Positions 26,696 through 36,291 of a DNA stretch of 64,000 nucleotides are shown in pieces. Source of the DNA: Paenarthrobacter ilicis (lineage in GTDB: Bacteria > Actinomycetota > Actinomycetes > Actinomycetales > Micrococcaceae). Numbering within the stretch: the stretch's first letter is position 1; every line of letters starts with the position of its first letter. Under the pieces are notes generated by a model. The model was not told the origin of the DNA and ran no database searches. It worked only from the letters and a program-made list of their open reading frames with translations. A program made the translations under genes and the position numbers. The stretch lies in NCBI RefSeq assembly GCF_016907545.1, contig NZ_JAFBCD010000001.1:1612001-1676000 (forward strand), read 5' to 3'.

Positions 26696-27997
26696 TTGGT
26701 CAGCACGCCCACCCGCACCCTCGGCAAAGCGCCGCGGGGCGGAAAGCCCGGAGCAAGCAAGGCCGGGGAAAAGAAGCCGTCCGGCCTTCGCCGGCACTGG
26801 CGGCGCTTTTGGGAGAGCCTGGAGGGCAAGGACAAAGCCCCCAACAGTTCCACCTATTACCTCATTCTTGGTTGCTCACTGGCGCTGACGGCCATCGGCA
26901 TCATGATGGTTCTTTCCGCCTCCAGTGTTGAGGCCATCGCCGCGGGCAAGTCACCCTATGCCGACGCCCTCAAGCAGGCCGTGTTCGGTTTGATGGGCGC
27001 CGCAGCCATGTACGTCATTTCGCGCACCAACGTGAACTGGATGAAGCGCCTGTCCTGGTGGGCATTTGGCGTTGTGGTAGTTCTTCTGGCACTGGTGCAG
27101 GTCATGGGCAACAGCGTCAATGGCAACAAAAACTGGGTGGATATTGGCGGCGTAACGCTCCAGCCCTCGGAAATGGCCAAGCTGGTTCTGTGCGTTTGGA
27201 TCGCCGCTGTTCTTGCGCGCAAGCAGAAGCTGCTGCACAGCTGGAAGCACGTCATCATCCCCGTTGTGCCGGGCGCAGGCCTGGTCATTGGCCTGGTCAT
27301 GCTGGGCAACGACCTCGGTACTGTGATCGTGATTGCTGCCATCGCGGCCGCAGGACTCTACTTCGCAGGCGTGCCCGGCAAGATGCTCGCCATCGCCGGG
27401 ACCATCGCCACTGTCGGCGCTGTTGCGGCTACCGTCAGCAGCGCCAACCGCATCTGCAGGATCACCTCGTGGCTGGGCAATCCCTCAGCTCAATGCACTG
27501 AGCAATTCGACTTCGACTTCCAGTCCACCAACGGCATGTACGGCCTGGCGCAGGGAAGCTGGACAGGGCTGGGACTGGGACAAAGCCGGCAGAAGTACAA
27601 CTGGCTTCCTGAAGCCCACAACGACTTCATCTTTGCCATCATCGGTGAGGAGCTGGGGCTGGTGGGCACCATCGTGGTGCTGGCACTCTTCGCCATCCTC
27701 GGCATCGCCATCTTCCGTGTGGTGGTCCGGCAGACAGATCCCTTCCAGCGGACTCTGGCCGGCGGCATCATGGTGTGGCTCCTTGGCCAGGCGAGCATGA
27801 ACATGGCCGTTGTCACCCAGCTGCTGCCCGTGGTGGGTGTTCCCCTGCCCTTCATCTCCTACGGTGGCTCGGCGCTGGTAATGTCACTGTGCGGTGTGGG
27901 CGTGGTTCTGTCCCTGGCCAGGGGCCAGCTGCCTCCACAGCAACGGCCTGGATTCCTGCCGCGACGATCTCCCAAACCCGCACGAAAGCGTACCTAG
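26696..27997 (+). CDS. ftsW: Lipid II glycosyltransferase FtsW
   Basis: A 433-residue SEDS-family membrane protein that polymerises lipid II at the septum together with FtsI. A basic cytoplasmic N-terminus precedes about ten transmembrane helices. SEDS hallmarks include NKNWVDIGGVTLQPSEMAKL, YGLAQGSWTGLGLGQSRQKY, LPEAHNDFIFAIIGEELG (with the catalytic-loop Asp) and PLPFISYGGSALV. The start is TTG, two bases after murD, with GAGGAG 6-7 bases before it. The Arg/Lys-rich C-terminal tail is cytoplasmic. Confidence 0.95.
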   Translation: MVSTPTRTLGKAPRGGKPGASKAGEKKPSGLRRHWRRFWESLEGKDKAPNSSTYYLILGCSLALTAIGIMMVLSASSVEAIAAGKSPYADALKQAVFGLMGAAAMYVISRTNVNWMKRLSWWAFGVVVVLLALVQVMGNSVNGNKNWVDIGGVTLQPSEMAKLVLCVWIAAVLARKQKLLHSWKHVIIPVVPGAGLVIGLVMLGNDLGTVIVIAAIAAAGLYFAGVPGKMLAIAGTIATVGAVAATVSSANRICRITSWLGNPSAQCTEQFDFDFQSTNGMYGLAQGSWTGLGLGQSRQKYNWLPEAHNDFIFAIIGEELGLVGTIVVLALFAILGIAIFRVVVRQTDPFQRTLAGGIMVWLLGQASMNMAVVTQLLPVVGVPLPFISYGGSALVMSLCGVGVVLSLARGQLPPQQRPGFLPRRSPKPARKRT

Positions 27998-28003
27998 TTC
28001 CTG

Positions 28004-29122
28004 ATGACTTCTGAATCAACCCCTGCCCGCAAACCGTTGTCGGTGGTCCTCGCCGGTGGCGGAACGGCCGGTCACGTCAGCCCGCTCCTGGCGATCGCCG
28101 ATGCCTTGAGGGAAAGGCGTCCCGACGCGTCCATCATGACGGTGGGAACGCCGTCGGGCATGGAGACCCGGCTGGTGCCGGCTGCCGGCTACGAACTCTC
28201 CACCATTGACAGGGTGCCCTTTCCGCGGCGGCCCTCGGCGGATCTTTTCAAGCTTCCCGGCCGGTTGGCAGCAGCGGTGAAGCAAGCCTCGCGCATCCTC
28301 GAGGAAGCCCGCGCGGATGTCCTGGTAGGTGTTGGCGGCTACGTGTGTACACCGATGTACCTTGCCGCGCGCAAGCTCCGGATTCCCATGGTCATCCACG
28401 AGGCCAATATGAAAGCAGGGCTGGCCAATCGGGTAGGTGCACGCTTCACCGAACGGGTGGGGGTCGCCTTTGCCGGCACCCGGATCCGCGGCGCCCGCCA
28501 TGTGGGGATGCCCATGCGCAGGGCCATCTCGGAACTGGACCGGCCGGCACAGGCGCTGGAGGCCAAAACGTCTTTGGGGCTGGATCCCCAACTGCCCACA
28601 CTCATCGTGACCGGCGGTTCTTCCGGGGCCCTGAGCATCAACCGTTCCATCGCGGCGTCGTTGCCGGCGTTGGCCGCAGCGGGCATCCAGACCCTGCACA
28701 TCACCGGCACCGGTAAGCCGGTGCTCTCCGACGACGGCGGGTTGCTGGTGGCCGACGGGTACCGGCAGGTGGAGTACGTGGACGGCATGGAGAACGTGTA
28801 CGCCGCAGCTGACCTTCTCCTCGCCCGCGCCGGCGCCGGAACCGTCAGCGAAGTCGCCGCAGTCGGCGTACCCGCCGTGTTCGTTCCGCTGCCCATCGGC
28901 AACGGCGAGCAAGCCCTGAACGCGGCGCCCTTGGTGGACGCCGGTGGCGCCCTCATGGTGGAAGACAAAGACCTCACCCCGGCCTGGATCGAGGACGGAC
29001 TGATTCCACTGTTGTTGAATGGTTCGCGGCTCGACGACATGGCCCGCCGGGCCGAGGCCCTGGGTATCAGAAACGCCGATCAGCGCATGGTTGATCTTGT
29101 CCTGGAAGCGGTATCAGCATGA
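28004..29122 (+). CDS. murG: UDP-GlcNAc:lipid I N-acetylglucosaminyltransferase
   Basis: A 372-residue GT28 glycosyltransferase on the inner membrane face that converts lipid I to lipid II. The first glycine-rich loop ([22 protein letters not shown]), the second ([14 protein letters not shown]), and the UDP-GlcNAc-binding segment [20 protein letters not shown] are all visible. It starts seven bases after ftsW and its stop overlaps the murC ATG (ATGA). Confidence 0.96.
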   Translation: MTSESTPARKPLSVVLAGGGTAGHVSPLLAIADALRERRPDASIMTVGTPSGMETRLVPAAGYELSTIDRVPFPRRPSADLFKLPGRLAAAVKQASRILEEARADVLVGVGGYVCTPMYLAARKLRIPMVIHEANMKAGLANRVGARFTERVGVAFAGTRIRGARHVGMPMRRAISELDRPAQALEAKTSLGLDPQLPTLIVTGGSSGALSINRSIAASLPALAAAGIQTLHITGTGKPVLSDDGGLLVADGYRQVEYVDGMENVYAAADLLLARAGAGTVSEVAAVGVPAVFVPLPIGNGEQALNAAPLVDAGGALMVEDKDLTPAWIEDGLIPLLLNGSRLDDMARRAEALGIRNADQRMVDLVLEAVSA

Positions 29123-30489
29123 CCTCAAGCAATGGCACCTTGGACTCCCTGGGCCGTGTCCACTTCATTGGCATCGGGGGAGTAGGCATGTCCGCAGTAG
29201 CGCGGATCATGGTGGCCCGCGGAGTGCCCGTCAGCGGAAGCGACGCCAAGGACCTGCCTGTGATGCATGACCTTGCTGCAGCGGGCGCCCGCATCGCCGT
29301 GGGTTATGGACCCGCTAATCTTGGCGACGCGCAAACAGTTGTTGCGGGCTCAGCCATTCGCGACGACAATCCGGAACTGGCCGCAGCACGTGCTGCGGGC
29401 CTTTCCGTGCTGCACCGCTCTGAAGCCCTTGCTGCCACCATGGCCAACCACAGGGTGGTGACCGTGGCGGGTACCCACGGGAAATCCACCACCACGTCCA
29501 TGGTGGCCGTCCTGCTCAAGGAATCGGGCCTGGATCCCACCTACGCCATCGGGGCCAATGTGCCGTCGCTCGGCGTCAACGCCGCCCATGGAGACTCCGA
29601 CATCTTCGTTGCGGAAGCCGACGAATCCGATGGCTCCTTCCTGAACTACCGGCCTCTGGTTGCCGTGGTGACCAATGTGGAAGCCGATCACCTGGACCAC
29701 TACGGGACCCCTGAGGCTGTCTTTGCCTCCTTCGACAACTTTGCGGCCCTCCTGCCCGCCGATGGCGTGCTGCTGGCATGCGCCGATGACCCCGGCGCAT
29801 TCGCCCTGGCCCAAAGGACCGCCGAGAACGGACACACCAAGGTGCGCACGTACGGAACGGCGCCGGGTGCGGACGTGCTGCTGCACGACGGCGGTCCGGG
29901 TGACGTTGCGGTGTCGGTTGGCGACGAAACGTTCATCCTGGAACTCCAAGTGCCCGGGCGGCACAATGCCTTGAACGCAGCGGCTGCCTTCGCCGTCGCT
30001 CTTGAACTCGGCGTGGACCCCCAGGCCGCAGCGTCGGCCCTGGGACACTTCACCGGGGCATCCCGCCGATTCGAACTCAAGGGCCAGGGAAGGGGCGTCC
30101 GGGTATACGACGACTATGCCCATCACCCCACCGAGGTCCGTGCTGCACTGTCCGCCGCCCGCTCCGTGGCCGGTGAACACAAGGTCCACGTCCTTTTCCA
30201 GCCGCATCTTTTCTCGCGCACGCGGGAATTCGCCGCTGAATTTGCCGAAGCCCTGAATGCTGCCGACACGTCGCTGGTGCTGGACATCTACCCGGCCCGT
30301 GAGGATCCGATCCCGGGTGTCAGCAGTTCCCTGATCGCGGACCACCTTACTGCCGGAGCTTTGGTGGCCCCCGGGGACGCTGTTCGCGGGCTTGTGGACG
30401 TTGCCGGGGACGGAGACGTCATCCTGACAGTAGGTGCAGGAGACGTGACGGCCTATGGTCCATTGATCGTGGAGGCTCTGAGTGCCTAG
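29119..30489 (+). CDS. murC: UDP-N-acetylmuramate--L-alanine ligase
   Basis: A 456-residue Mur ligase that attaches L-alanine to UDP-MurNAc. The N-terminal motif [17 protein letters not shown], the ATP loop [37 protein letters not shown] and [14 protein letters not shown] are standard MurC signatures. It is translationally coupled to murG (ATGA) and its last eight bases overlap the GTG of ftsQ. In this cluster, as in most Actinobacteria, murC lies late, after murG. Confidence 0.96.
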   Translation: MTSSNGTLDSLGRVHFIGIGGVGMSAVARIMVARGVPVSGSDAKDLPVMHDLAAAGARIAVGYGPANLGDAQTVVAGSAIRDDNPELAAARAAGLSVLHRSEALAATMANHRVVTVAGTHGKSTTTSMVAVLLKESGLDPTYAIGANVPSLGVNAAHGDSDIFVAEADESDGSFLNYRPLVAVVTNVEADHLDHYGTPEAVFASFDNFAALLPADGVLLACADDPGAFALAQRTAENGHTKVRTYGTAPGADVLLHDGGPGDVAVSVGDETFILELQVPGRHNALNAAAAFAVALELGVDPQAAASALGHFTGASRRFELKGQGRGVRVYDDYAHHPTEVRAALSAARSVAGEHKVHVLFQPHLFSRTREFAAEFAEALNAADTSLVLDIYPAREDPIPGVSSSLIADHLTAGALVAPGDAVRGLVDVAGDGDVILTVGAGDVTAYGPLIVEALSA

Positions 30490-31429
30490 CACCCGGAAAC
30501 CCACTTTGCGGACCGGGACTGCTCCTGCTTCCCAATCCCCGGACCCATCGCGGCCCAAGGATACGGACGCCGTCATCAGCGCCGAGCGTCCGTTGGAAAC
30601 AGGGGAGCGGCAGCCTTCAAAGCCGGCGACGACCGGTGGGCAGACCAAGGCTTCGAAGCCTTCCACGTCTTCCACACCTTCCAAGGCCGGTGGAGCAGCT
30701 GCTTCCGGCAATGTCATCGCTTTTCCCGAACCGAAGCGTAAACGCCAACGGCGCGTGGTCCTGTGGACCCTGCTGGTTGTGACGGGACTGGTAGCGGCCA
30801 TCATCGCAGGAGCGGTCTTTTCGCCCGTGCTGGCCGTGAAGACGATTTCAGTGGACGGCACCAAGCTGCTGGCCCCCGACGCCGTGCAGAAGGCGCTGTC
30901 CAGCCTCCAGGGGAAGCCCCTTCCGCAGGTCAGCGAGCAGGAGATCAACGAGCTCCTGAAGCCCCTGGTCCAGGTGAAGTCGGCAACCATGGAGGCGCGG
31001 CCGCCGTCGGAACTGTTGGTCCATGTGACCGAGCGTGTTCCGGTTGCGTTGCTGAAGCAGGGCGACACGTTTGTGATGGTGGACGTCGACGGTGTCCAGT
31101 TGGGAGCCACCAAGGACCTCACCACAGTGGCGCTGCCGTTGATCGATACGGGGTCAGGGGCCAACAACCCGGACCTGTTTGCCGCGATCACTGCCGTACT
31201 GGACACCCTGCCGGCGGATGTCCTGGCCAGGATGTCCACGGCATCTGCAGCATCTCCGGACGCGGTGGAACTGAAGCTTGTGGATGGAAAGACGGTAGTC
31301 TGGGGCAATGCCGAGGAGAAGGAACTGAAGGCCAAGGCGCTCGAGGCATTGTTGAAGATGCCCGAGGATCCGAAGGTTCCGGTGCGCGTCTACGACGTCA
31401 GCGTTCCACGCCATCCATTCACCAAGTAG
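30482..31429 (+). CDS. ftsQ: Cell division protein FtsQ
   Basis: A 315-residue bitopic protein. About 95 basic, Ser/Pro-rich cytoplasmic residues are followed by a transmembrane helix (VVLWTLLVVTGLVAAIIAGAV), a POTRA domain (VLAVKTISVDGTKLLAPDAV) and the beta domain with PPSELLVHVTERVPVALLKQ. FtsQ recruits FtsL/FtsB/FtsW/FtsI to the septum. The GTG start lies within the end of murC. No terminator separates it from ftsZ, but a promoter region does. Confidence 0.92.
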   Translation: MPSTRKPTLRTGTAPASQSPDPSRPKDTDAVISAERPLETGERQPSKPATTGGQTKASKPSTSSTPSKAGGAAASGNVIAFPEPKRKRQRRVVLWTLLVVTGLVAAIIAGAVFSPVLAVKTISVDGTKLLAPDAVQKALSSLQGKPLPQVSEQEINELLKPLVQVKSATMEARPPSELLVHVTERVPVALLKQGDTFVMVDVDGVQLGATKDLTTVALPLIDTGSGANNPDLFAAITAVLDTLPADVLARMSTASAASPDAVELKLVDGKTVVWGNAEEKELKAKALEALLKMPEDPKVPVRVYDVSVPRHPFTK

Positions 31430-31547
31430 GGCATTGAAATTTAGTAACCCGGGCTGTCGGTGGCCTTAATTCGGGACATTCAAGCGACACGCGCAAGCGG
31501 TCATTGCATGTGCGAACCAGAGGAAATACCGTCGCAGTTAGAGTTAC

Positions 31548-31603
31548 TTGACATAACTATAACCTTCAACTAGAGGGTTAAGGTCCAAGTATTCAAGTTG
31601 GAC
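31548..31603 (+). promoter_or_regulatory. Candidate ftsZ promoter and palindrome
   Basis: In the 216-base ftsQ-ftsZ gap, TTGACA (31548-31553) is followed after 17 bases by TAGAGG. A perfect inverted repeat GTCCAA-N9-TTGGAC spans 31583-31603, about 43 bases before the start codon. An imperfect repeat ACCTT...AAGGT precedes it. These suggest a separately regulated ftsZ promoter. Confidence 0.45.
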
Positions 31604-31645
31604 TCGATCAGTTTCGCTATAGGACACAAGCAAGGGGCACGAAAC

Positions 31646-32866
31646 GTGGCAGCACCGCAGAATTACTTGGCCGTCATCAAGGTCGTCGGCATCGGCGGCG
31701 GTGGCGTGAACGCAGTCAACAGGATGATCGAGGTCGGCCTTCGGGGCGTCGAGTTCATCGCCATCAACACGGACGCGCAGGCGCTGCTGATGAGTGACGC
31801 CGACGTGAAGCTCGACGTCGGACGCGAACTCACCCGCGGCTTGGGTGCAGGAGCGAACCCTGAGGTCGGAAAGCAGGCCGCCGAGGATCACGCCGATGAG
31901 ATCGAAGAGGTTCTTCGCGGCGCCGACATGGTCTTTGTGACCGCAGGCGAAGGCGGTGGCACCGGTACGGGTGGCGCACCCGTTGTTGCCCGCATTGCCC
32001 GTTCTCTGGGTGCCCTGACCATCGGTGTGGTAACCCGCCCCTTCACCTTCGAAGGCCGCCGTCGCGCAGGCTCCGCCGAAGCTGGAATCGACGCCCTGCG
32101 TGACGAAGTTGACACGCTGATCGTGATCCCCAACGATCGCCTTCTCTCCATCAGCGATCGCAACGTCTCCGTTCTTGATGCCTTCCGTTCGGCGGACCAG
32201 GTGCTGCTGTCCGGCGTTCAGGGCATTACCGACCTGATCACCACCCCGGGTTTGATCAACCTGGACTTCGCCGACGTGAAGTCGGTCATGCAGGGTGCAG
32301 GCTCGGCCCTCATGGGTATTGGCTCGGCCCGCGGCGAAGACCGCGCAGTCAAGGCAGCAGAGCTGGCTATTGCTTCGCCTCTGCTGGAAGCCTCCATCGA
32401 TGGCGCACACGGCGTTCTGCTCTCCATCCAGGGCGGCTCCGACCTCGGTCTGTTCGAGATCAACGAGGCCGCACGCCTGGTTCAGGAAGTTGCCCACCCC
32501 GAGGCCAATATCATCTTCGGTGCAGTCATTGATGATGCCTTGGGTGACGAGGCCCGCGTGACTGTGATCGCTGCCGGATTCGACGACGTCAAGGCAACCT
32601 CGCCGTCCATGGACCAGTCACGGCCGGCCCAGAACCCTGTACCGTCCGAGCGTCCTGCCGCTCCGAGCTCCGCGCCTTCCAGTGCTGCTGCCCCGCAGCA
32701 CGCCACGGCCGGTATCGGTTCTGCAGGCCTGAGTAACTGGGGACAGCAGCGCCCGTCCGCTTTGCCCGCCGACTCGGGATTCGACGTCGATCTTCCCGCC
32801 GTTGTGGAGCCGGACCTTTCCGGAAGCCGCTCAGATGACCTGGACGTCCCCGACTTCCTGAAGTAA
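31646..32866 (+). CDS. ftsZ: Cell division GTPase FtsZ
   Basis: A 406-residue tubulin homologue that polymerises into the Z ring. The N-terminal GTPase domain shows [15 protein letters not shown], the tubulin signature [10 protein letters not shown] and the T7 catalytic-loop region [12 protein letters not shown] variable Pro/Ala/Ser linker leads to the conserved C-terminal peptide [10 protein letters not shown], the docking site for SepF, which is encoded 1.5 kb downstream. I chose the GTG at 31646 ([12 protein letters not shown]) with AAGGGG upstream. The frame is open 16 codons earlier, but those residues are not family-like. No ftsA is present in the cluster. Confidence 0.97.
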   Translation: MAAPQNYLAVIKVVGIGGGGVNAVNRMIEVGLRGVEFIAINTDAQALLMSDADVKLDVGRELTRGLGAGANPEVGKQAAEDHADEIEEVLRGADMVFVTAGEGGGTGTGGAPVVARIARSLGALTIGVVTRPFTFEGRRRAGSAEAGIDALRDEVDTLIVIPNDRLLSISDRNVSVLDAFRSADQVLLSGVQGITDLITTPGLINLDFADVKSVMQGAGSALMGIGSARGEDRAVKAAELAIASPLLEASIDGAHGVLLSIQGGSDLGLFEINEAARLVQEVAHPEANIIFGAVIDDALGDEARVTVIAAGFDDVKATSPSMDQSRPAQNPVPSERPAAPSSAPSSAAAPQHATAGIGSAGLSNWGQQRPSALPADSGFDVDLPAVVEPDLSGSRSDDLDVPDFLK

Positions 32867-32888
32867 ACAGCCTCAGGAGTCATTGCTG

Positions 32889-33602
32889 GTGTTCTGCTGG
32901 CATAACGAGGTAGTTCCCGGCGTTTCTGTAGCCTTTACGGATACAGGCGCCGGGAATCTGGCTCTCCACGTGGGGGATGACCCCCGGGCAGTGGCTGAAC
33001 GCCGCGATCACTTGGACCGCACTGCCGGGCTGGGCGGGAGGTCCTTCCAATATATGAACCAGGTCCACGGCAACGCTGTGGAGTTCATCGCCAGCTACGG
33101 ACCAGGACCTACGGTGGACGCCATGGTCTCCGCAGCCACCCACCTCCAAGGGGCGCCCCAGCCCTTGGCCGTGATGGTGGCGGACTGTGTGCCCATCGTG
33201 TTCGTGGGAGCAGACACCGACGGCCAACCCATTACGGGAGTGGCCCATGCAGGACGGCCCGGGGTGGCCTCGCGGATTGTCCCCGCGACTGTTGCAGCAC
33301 TGCGCGGCCGCGGTGCTCTGGACATCAAAGCCTGGCTGGGACCATCCATTTGTGGCTCCTGCTACGAGGTTCCCGAACAATTGCGGGACGACGTAGCGGC
33401 GGTAGTCCCCGCGGCACGGTCAACAACCTCCTGGGGGACTGCCTCCCTTGATTTGCCCGCGGGAGTCCGGTCCCAGCTGGCCGAGCTGGAGGTGCCCGTG
33501 CTGTATTCGGGCGAATGTACTCTCGAGAACAAGGATCTTTTCTCCTACCGAAGGGATCCACGGACAGGTCGATTTGCAGGTTTGGTGTGGACGCATGAGT
33601 AA
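32889..33602 (+). CDS. pgeF: Laccase-domain protein (PgeF/YfiH family)
   Basis: A 237-residue member of the YfiH family, formerly called multicopper polyphenol oxidase. Family members act as purine nucleoside phosphorylases or as peptidoglycan-editing hydrolases that remove misincorporated amino acids. Typical blocks are NQVHGNAV, VADCVPIV, VAHAGRPGVASRIV and GPSICGSCYEVP, with the metal-ligand Cys and His residues. The GTG at 32889 has GGAG 9 bases upstream. A TTG at 32883 is the alternative. It overlaps yggS by eight bases. Position after ftsZ is conserved in Actinobacteria and fits a wall-quality role. Confidence 0.85.
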   Translation: MFCWHNEVVPGVSVAFTDTGAGNLALHVGDDPRAVAERRDHLDRTAGLGGRSFQYMNQVHGNAVEFIASYGPGPTVDAMVSAATHLQGAPQPLAVMVADCVPIVFVGADTDGQPITGVAHAGRPGVASRIVPATVAALRGRGALDIKAWLGPSICGSCYEVPEQLRDDVAAVVPAARSTTSWGTASLDLPAGVRSQLAELEVPVLYSGECTLENKDLFSYRRDPRTGRFAGLVWTHE

Positions 33603-34323
33603 TAACGGGCAGGACGAACGCTCGTCCCATTTGTCGGAACGGCTCAAAGTGGTGGGTCGGCGGATCGAAGCGGCAACTGCAGCAGCGGGCCGGACCAGCC
33701 CCCCTGAACTCATCGTGGTCACCAAATTCCACCCTGCCGCTGACGTCCGTCGTCTGGCGGCATTGGGCATCAGGAACGTAGGCGAGAACCGTGACCAGGA
33801 AGCGGCAGCCAAAGCCGGTGAACTGGTTGATCTGGACCTCCAGTGGCATTTCATCGGCCAGCTGCAAAGCAACAAGGCCAAATCGGTGGTCAAGTACGCC
33901 TCCTCGGTCCAGTCTGTGGACCGCGTTCCTTTGGCGGATGCCCTGGGGAAAGCCATGGCCCGTGAGCAGGAAACCACGGGCAGGGAAGACCTGGACTGCT
34001 TTATCCAGGTCAGTTTGGACCACGACGCCGGTACGCACCGCGGCGGGGCGGCCCCCTCCGACGTCGAGGCTCTTGCGGACCGGATCGCTGCGACGGCGGG
34101 CCTCCAACTCAAGGGGCTGATGGCGGTGGCGCCGTTGGGCAGCGACCCCGGGGCGGCGTTCGAGCTCCTGGCTGGCATCTCCTCCACGCTCGTGGCGATC
34201 CACCCTGAGGCTGTGGCCATTTCCGCCGGCATGAGCCAGGACTTGGAAGCGGCCATAAAGTCCGGGGCGACACACCTGAGAATTGGCTCCGATATTCTCG
34301 GATCGCGCCCGGCCGTGGGGTAG
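33595..34323 (+). CDS. YggS-family pyridoxal phosphate homeostasis protein
   Basis: A 242-residue PLP-binding protein with the fold-III barrel but no known enzymatic activity. The PLP lysine lies in ELIVVTKFHPAADVR. NVGENRDQEAAAKA, WHFIGQLQSNKAKSV, LKGLMAVAPLG, and the terminal SAGMSQDLEAAIKSGATHLR/IGSDILGSR are family signatures. Start codon ATG overlaps the end of pgeF (ATGAGTAA). In many Gram-positive bacteria it lies between ftsZ and sepF, as here. Confidence 0.92.
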   Translation: MSNNGQDERSSHLSERLKVVGRRIEAATAAAGRTSPPELIVVTKFHPAADVRRLAALGIRNVGENRDQEAAAKAGELVDLDLQWHFIGQLQSNKAKSVVKYASSVQSVDRVPLADALGKAMAREQETTGREDLDCFIQVSLDHDAGTHRGGAAPSDVEALADRIAATAGLQLKGLMAVAPLGSDPGAAFELLAGISSTLVAIHPEAVAISAGMSQDLEAAIKSGATHLRIGSDILGSRPAVG

Positions 34324-34408
34324 CGTCAAAGTATTGGAATGACGGGCCGGCGTTCCGATGTGTCAAGTCATGGCGGCCCGCCTACTGCAGAAACGATAGG
34401 AGTGCACC

Positions 34409-34945
34409 ATGGCTGGCGCTCTGCGCAAGACAATGATCTATCTTGGGCTCGCCGACGGCGATGAACACTACGAATCTGAGCAGGCGGTTGCCTCGCACAC
34501 CGACGAAGAACGCCCCCAGGCACAGGATCGGGAGGAGCGCCGCGCGCCCGCTCCCGTCCGGGAAGTTGTCCGTGAAATGCCCACCGTTGAAGCCGAAGAG
34601 GAATACCGCGCACCTGTGACACCGATTAAGCGTGCGGCGTCCAGCCGCGAAGACGCCTCTGGCTTGAGGCAGATCACCACGGTTCATCCCCGCTCCTACA
34701 ATGACGCGAAGGTCATCGGTGAAAGTTTCAGGGACGGTATTCCCGTGATCATGAACGTCACCGATATGGGGGAAGCTGACGCCAAGCGTCTGGTTGATTT
34801 CTCCGCCGGCCTGGTGTTTGGGCTTCACGGCAGCATAGAGCGGGTCACCAACAAGGTGTTTCTGCTGTCTCCGTCTTACGTTGAAGTCATCGGCGATGAC
34901 AAGAAGGCCAGCGAGACGCAGGCCAGCTTCTTCAACCAAAGCTGA
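34409..34945 (+). CDS. sepF: Cell division protein SepF
   Basis: A 178-residue FtsZ membrane anchor. The N-terminus ([18 protein letters not shown]) forms the amphipathic membrane helix. A charged linker of about 70 residues follows, then the SepF core ([48 protein letters not shown]). In Actinobacteria, which lack FtsA, SepF tethers FtsZ through its C-terminal peptide. The ATG has TAGGAG 8 bases upstream. A hairpin lies just after the stop. Confidence 0.95.
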   Translation: MAGALRKTMIYLGLADGDEHYESEQAVASHTDEERPQAQDREERRAPAPVREVVREMPTVEAEEEYRAPVTPIKRAASSREDASGLRQITTVHPRSYNDAKVIGESFRDGIPVIMNVTDMGEADAKRLVDFSAGLVFGLHGSIERVTNKVFLLSPSYVEVIGDDKKASETQASFFNQS

Positions 34946-34957
34946 CAGATTATTTCG

Positions 34958-34993
34958 ACAGATGCCAGGCGGGTTCACCTGCCTGGCATCTGT
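34958..34993 (+). terminator. Perfect 13-bp hairpin between sepF and yggT
   Basis: ACAGATGCCAGGC, loop of 10, GCCTGGCATCTGT. No T run follows on the plus strand, so it may attenuate rather than stop transcription. A TTGACA at 35014 suggests a fresh promoter for yggT. Confidence 0.5.
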
Positions 34994-35051
34994 GTTGCAA
35001 TAGTAGGGACCGATTGACATTCCGGAACAAGTGGGAGATCTGAGCTAACTC

Positions 35052-35339
35052 GTGGGCATTGTTTTCGGCCTTATCTACATAGTGTTGTTGGTGTTCTTCA
35101 TTGCCCTGATCGTCCGCCTCGTTTTCGAATGGGTGCAGATGTTCGCTCGCCAATGGCGTCCGAGGGGTGTGGCGTTGGTTACAGCCCATCTGGTCTACTC
35201 CGTGACGGACCCGCCGTTGAAGGGGCTCCGCAGGCTCATACCTCCGCTTCAACTCGGGGGAATTTCACTGGATCTGGGCTTTCTGATCCTGATTATTGCC
35301 GTCAGTATTGCCATGAACGTGGCTGCCGGCTTGGCATAA
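35052..35339 (+). CDS. YggT family membrane protein
   Basis: A 95-residue protein with two transmembrane helices (GLIYIVLLVFFIALIVRLVF and LGFLILIIAVSIAMNVAA). The loop between them carries the YggT signature SVTDPPLKGLRRLIPPLQLGGISLDLG in two pieces. The family is linked to osmotic tolerance and division in other organisms, but the mechanism is unknown. The start is a GTG. The gene lies in the standard sepF-yggT-divIVA order. Confidence 0.9.
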   Translation: MGIVFGLIYIVLLVFFIALIVRLVFEWVQMFARQWRPRGVALVTAHLVYSVTDPPLKGLRRLIPPLQLGGISLDLGFLILIIAVSIAMNVAAGLA

Positions 35340-35386
35340 CTGCCAGCGGAACCTGGGCCACCGATGGTTCACAGGCCGCAAATTCG

Positions 35387-35414
35387 CCAATTCAACACGA
35401 TGGTGTTGAATTGG
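35387..35414. promoter_or_regulatory. Perfect 12-bp inverted repeat upstream of divIVA
   Basis: CCAATTCAACAC, 4-base centre GATG, GTGTTGAATTGG. It is AT-rich, has no T run, and lies about 80 bases before the divIVA start. TTGAAT in the right arm could be a -35 element. It looks more like an operator than a terminator. Confidence 0.45.
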
Positions 35415-35494
35415 AGGAACAAGATGTTATTTAGGTACCGTAGTTTTGAACGGCCGGAAGGCCTACTGACTAACTAGACCAACGAGGTGACCAG

Positions 35495-36193
35495 ATGGCT
35501 TTGACGCCAGAAGACGTTGTCAACAAGCGCTTTCAGCCGACCAAGTTCCGCGAAGGCTACGACCAGGACGAGGTAGATGACTTCCTCGACGAGATCGTGG
35601 TGGAACTCCGCCGCTTGAACCAGGAAAACGATGAGCTTCGCAAGAAGCTTGGCGAGTCCGGTTCGGCTGTTCCCGCTGCAGCAGCTGCAGCCCCCGTGGT
35701 TGAGAAGGTTCCCGCTCCGGTCAAGGTTGACAAGGAAGCCGAGGCAAAGGCGGAAGCTGAGGCCAAGGCCGCCGAGGCGGCCAAGAAGAAGGAAGCAGAG
35801 CAGGCTGCAGCAGCAGCTTCAGCTCCCAAGGCTCCTGCGGCATCCAACTCCCACACTGCTTCGGCAGAGTCGGCTGCAGGCCTGCTTGCCATGGCACAGC
35901 AGATGCACGACAAGCACGTTGCTGACGGTGCACAGCAGAAGGAAAAGATCATTGCAGAGGCACAGATCGAGGCTTCCAGCCTCGTGAACGATGCCCAGGA
36001 GAAGTCCCGCAAGATTCTTGGTGCCCTGGAGCAGCAGCGTTCAGTCCTGGAGCGCAAGGTGGAGCAGCTCCGCGGCTTCGAGCGCGACTACCGCTCACGC
36101 CTGAAGGCCTACATCGAAGGCCAGCTGCGCGACCTTGACGCCCGTGGTTCTGTCGCTGCCCCTGAGGTGGGCGAAGCAACCGCTGACGTTTAG
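35495..36193 (+). CDS. divIVA: DivIVA/Wag31 polar growth and septum scaffold protein
   Basis: A 232-residue coiled-coil protein that marks curved membranes at poles and septa. The N-terminal DivIVA domain (MALTPEDVVNKRFQPTKFRE, then YDQDEVDDFLDEIVVELRRL) binds lipid. A repetitive Ala/Lys/Glu segment at about residues 70-115 looks disordered or helical. A second coiled coil (AQQMHDKHVADGAQQKEKI onward to about 210) drives assembly. GAGGTGA lies 6 bases before the ATG. In Mycobacterium the homologue is phosphorylated by PknA/B, and a PASTA kinase occurs in this window (link inferred). Confidence 0.94.
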   Translation: MALTPEDVVNKRFQPTKFREGYDQDEVDDFLDEIVVELRRLNQENDELRKKLGESGSAVPAAAAAAPVVEKVPAPVKVDKEAEAKAEAEAKAAEAAKKKEAEQAAAAASAPKAPAASNSHTASAESAAGLLAMAQQMHDKHVADGAQQKEKIIAEAQIEASSLVNDAQEKSRKILGALEQQRSVLERKVEQLRGFERDYRSRLKAYIEGQLRDLDARGSVAAPEVGEATADV

Positions 36194-36204
36194 CAAGTAT
36201 TCTG

Positions 36205-36242
36205 AAAGCCGGTGGCTGAGGACTCCTCGGCCACCGGCTTTT
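36205..36242 (+). terminator. Rho-independent terminator after divIVA
   Basis: AGCCGGTGGC, loop, GCCACCGGCT followed by TTT. It sits 15-20 bases after the stop and separates divIVA from lspA-rluD. Confidence 0.88.
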
Positions 36243-36291
36243 GCTGTTAACGCCCTGACAGCTGGCCGCCACGCTTCCCGAAGAAAGCATT

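Noticed and set aside
25095..26696. Minus-strand open frame of 533 codons opposite murD
   Set aside because: Exactly mirrors murD. No motif and no ribosome site at its start.
29350..31335. Minus-strand open frame of 661 codons opposite murC and ftsQ
   Set aside because: Spans two real genes with overlapping starts and has Ser/Arg/Gly-rich composition of an antisense shadow.
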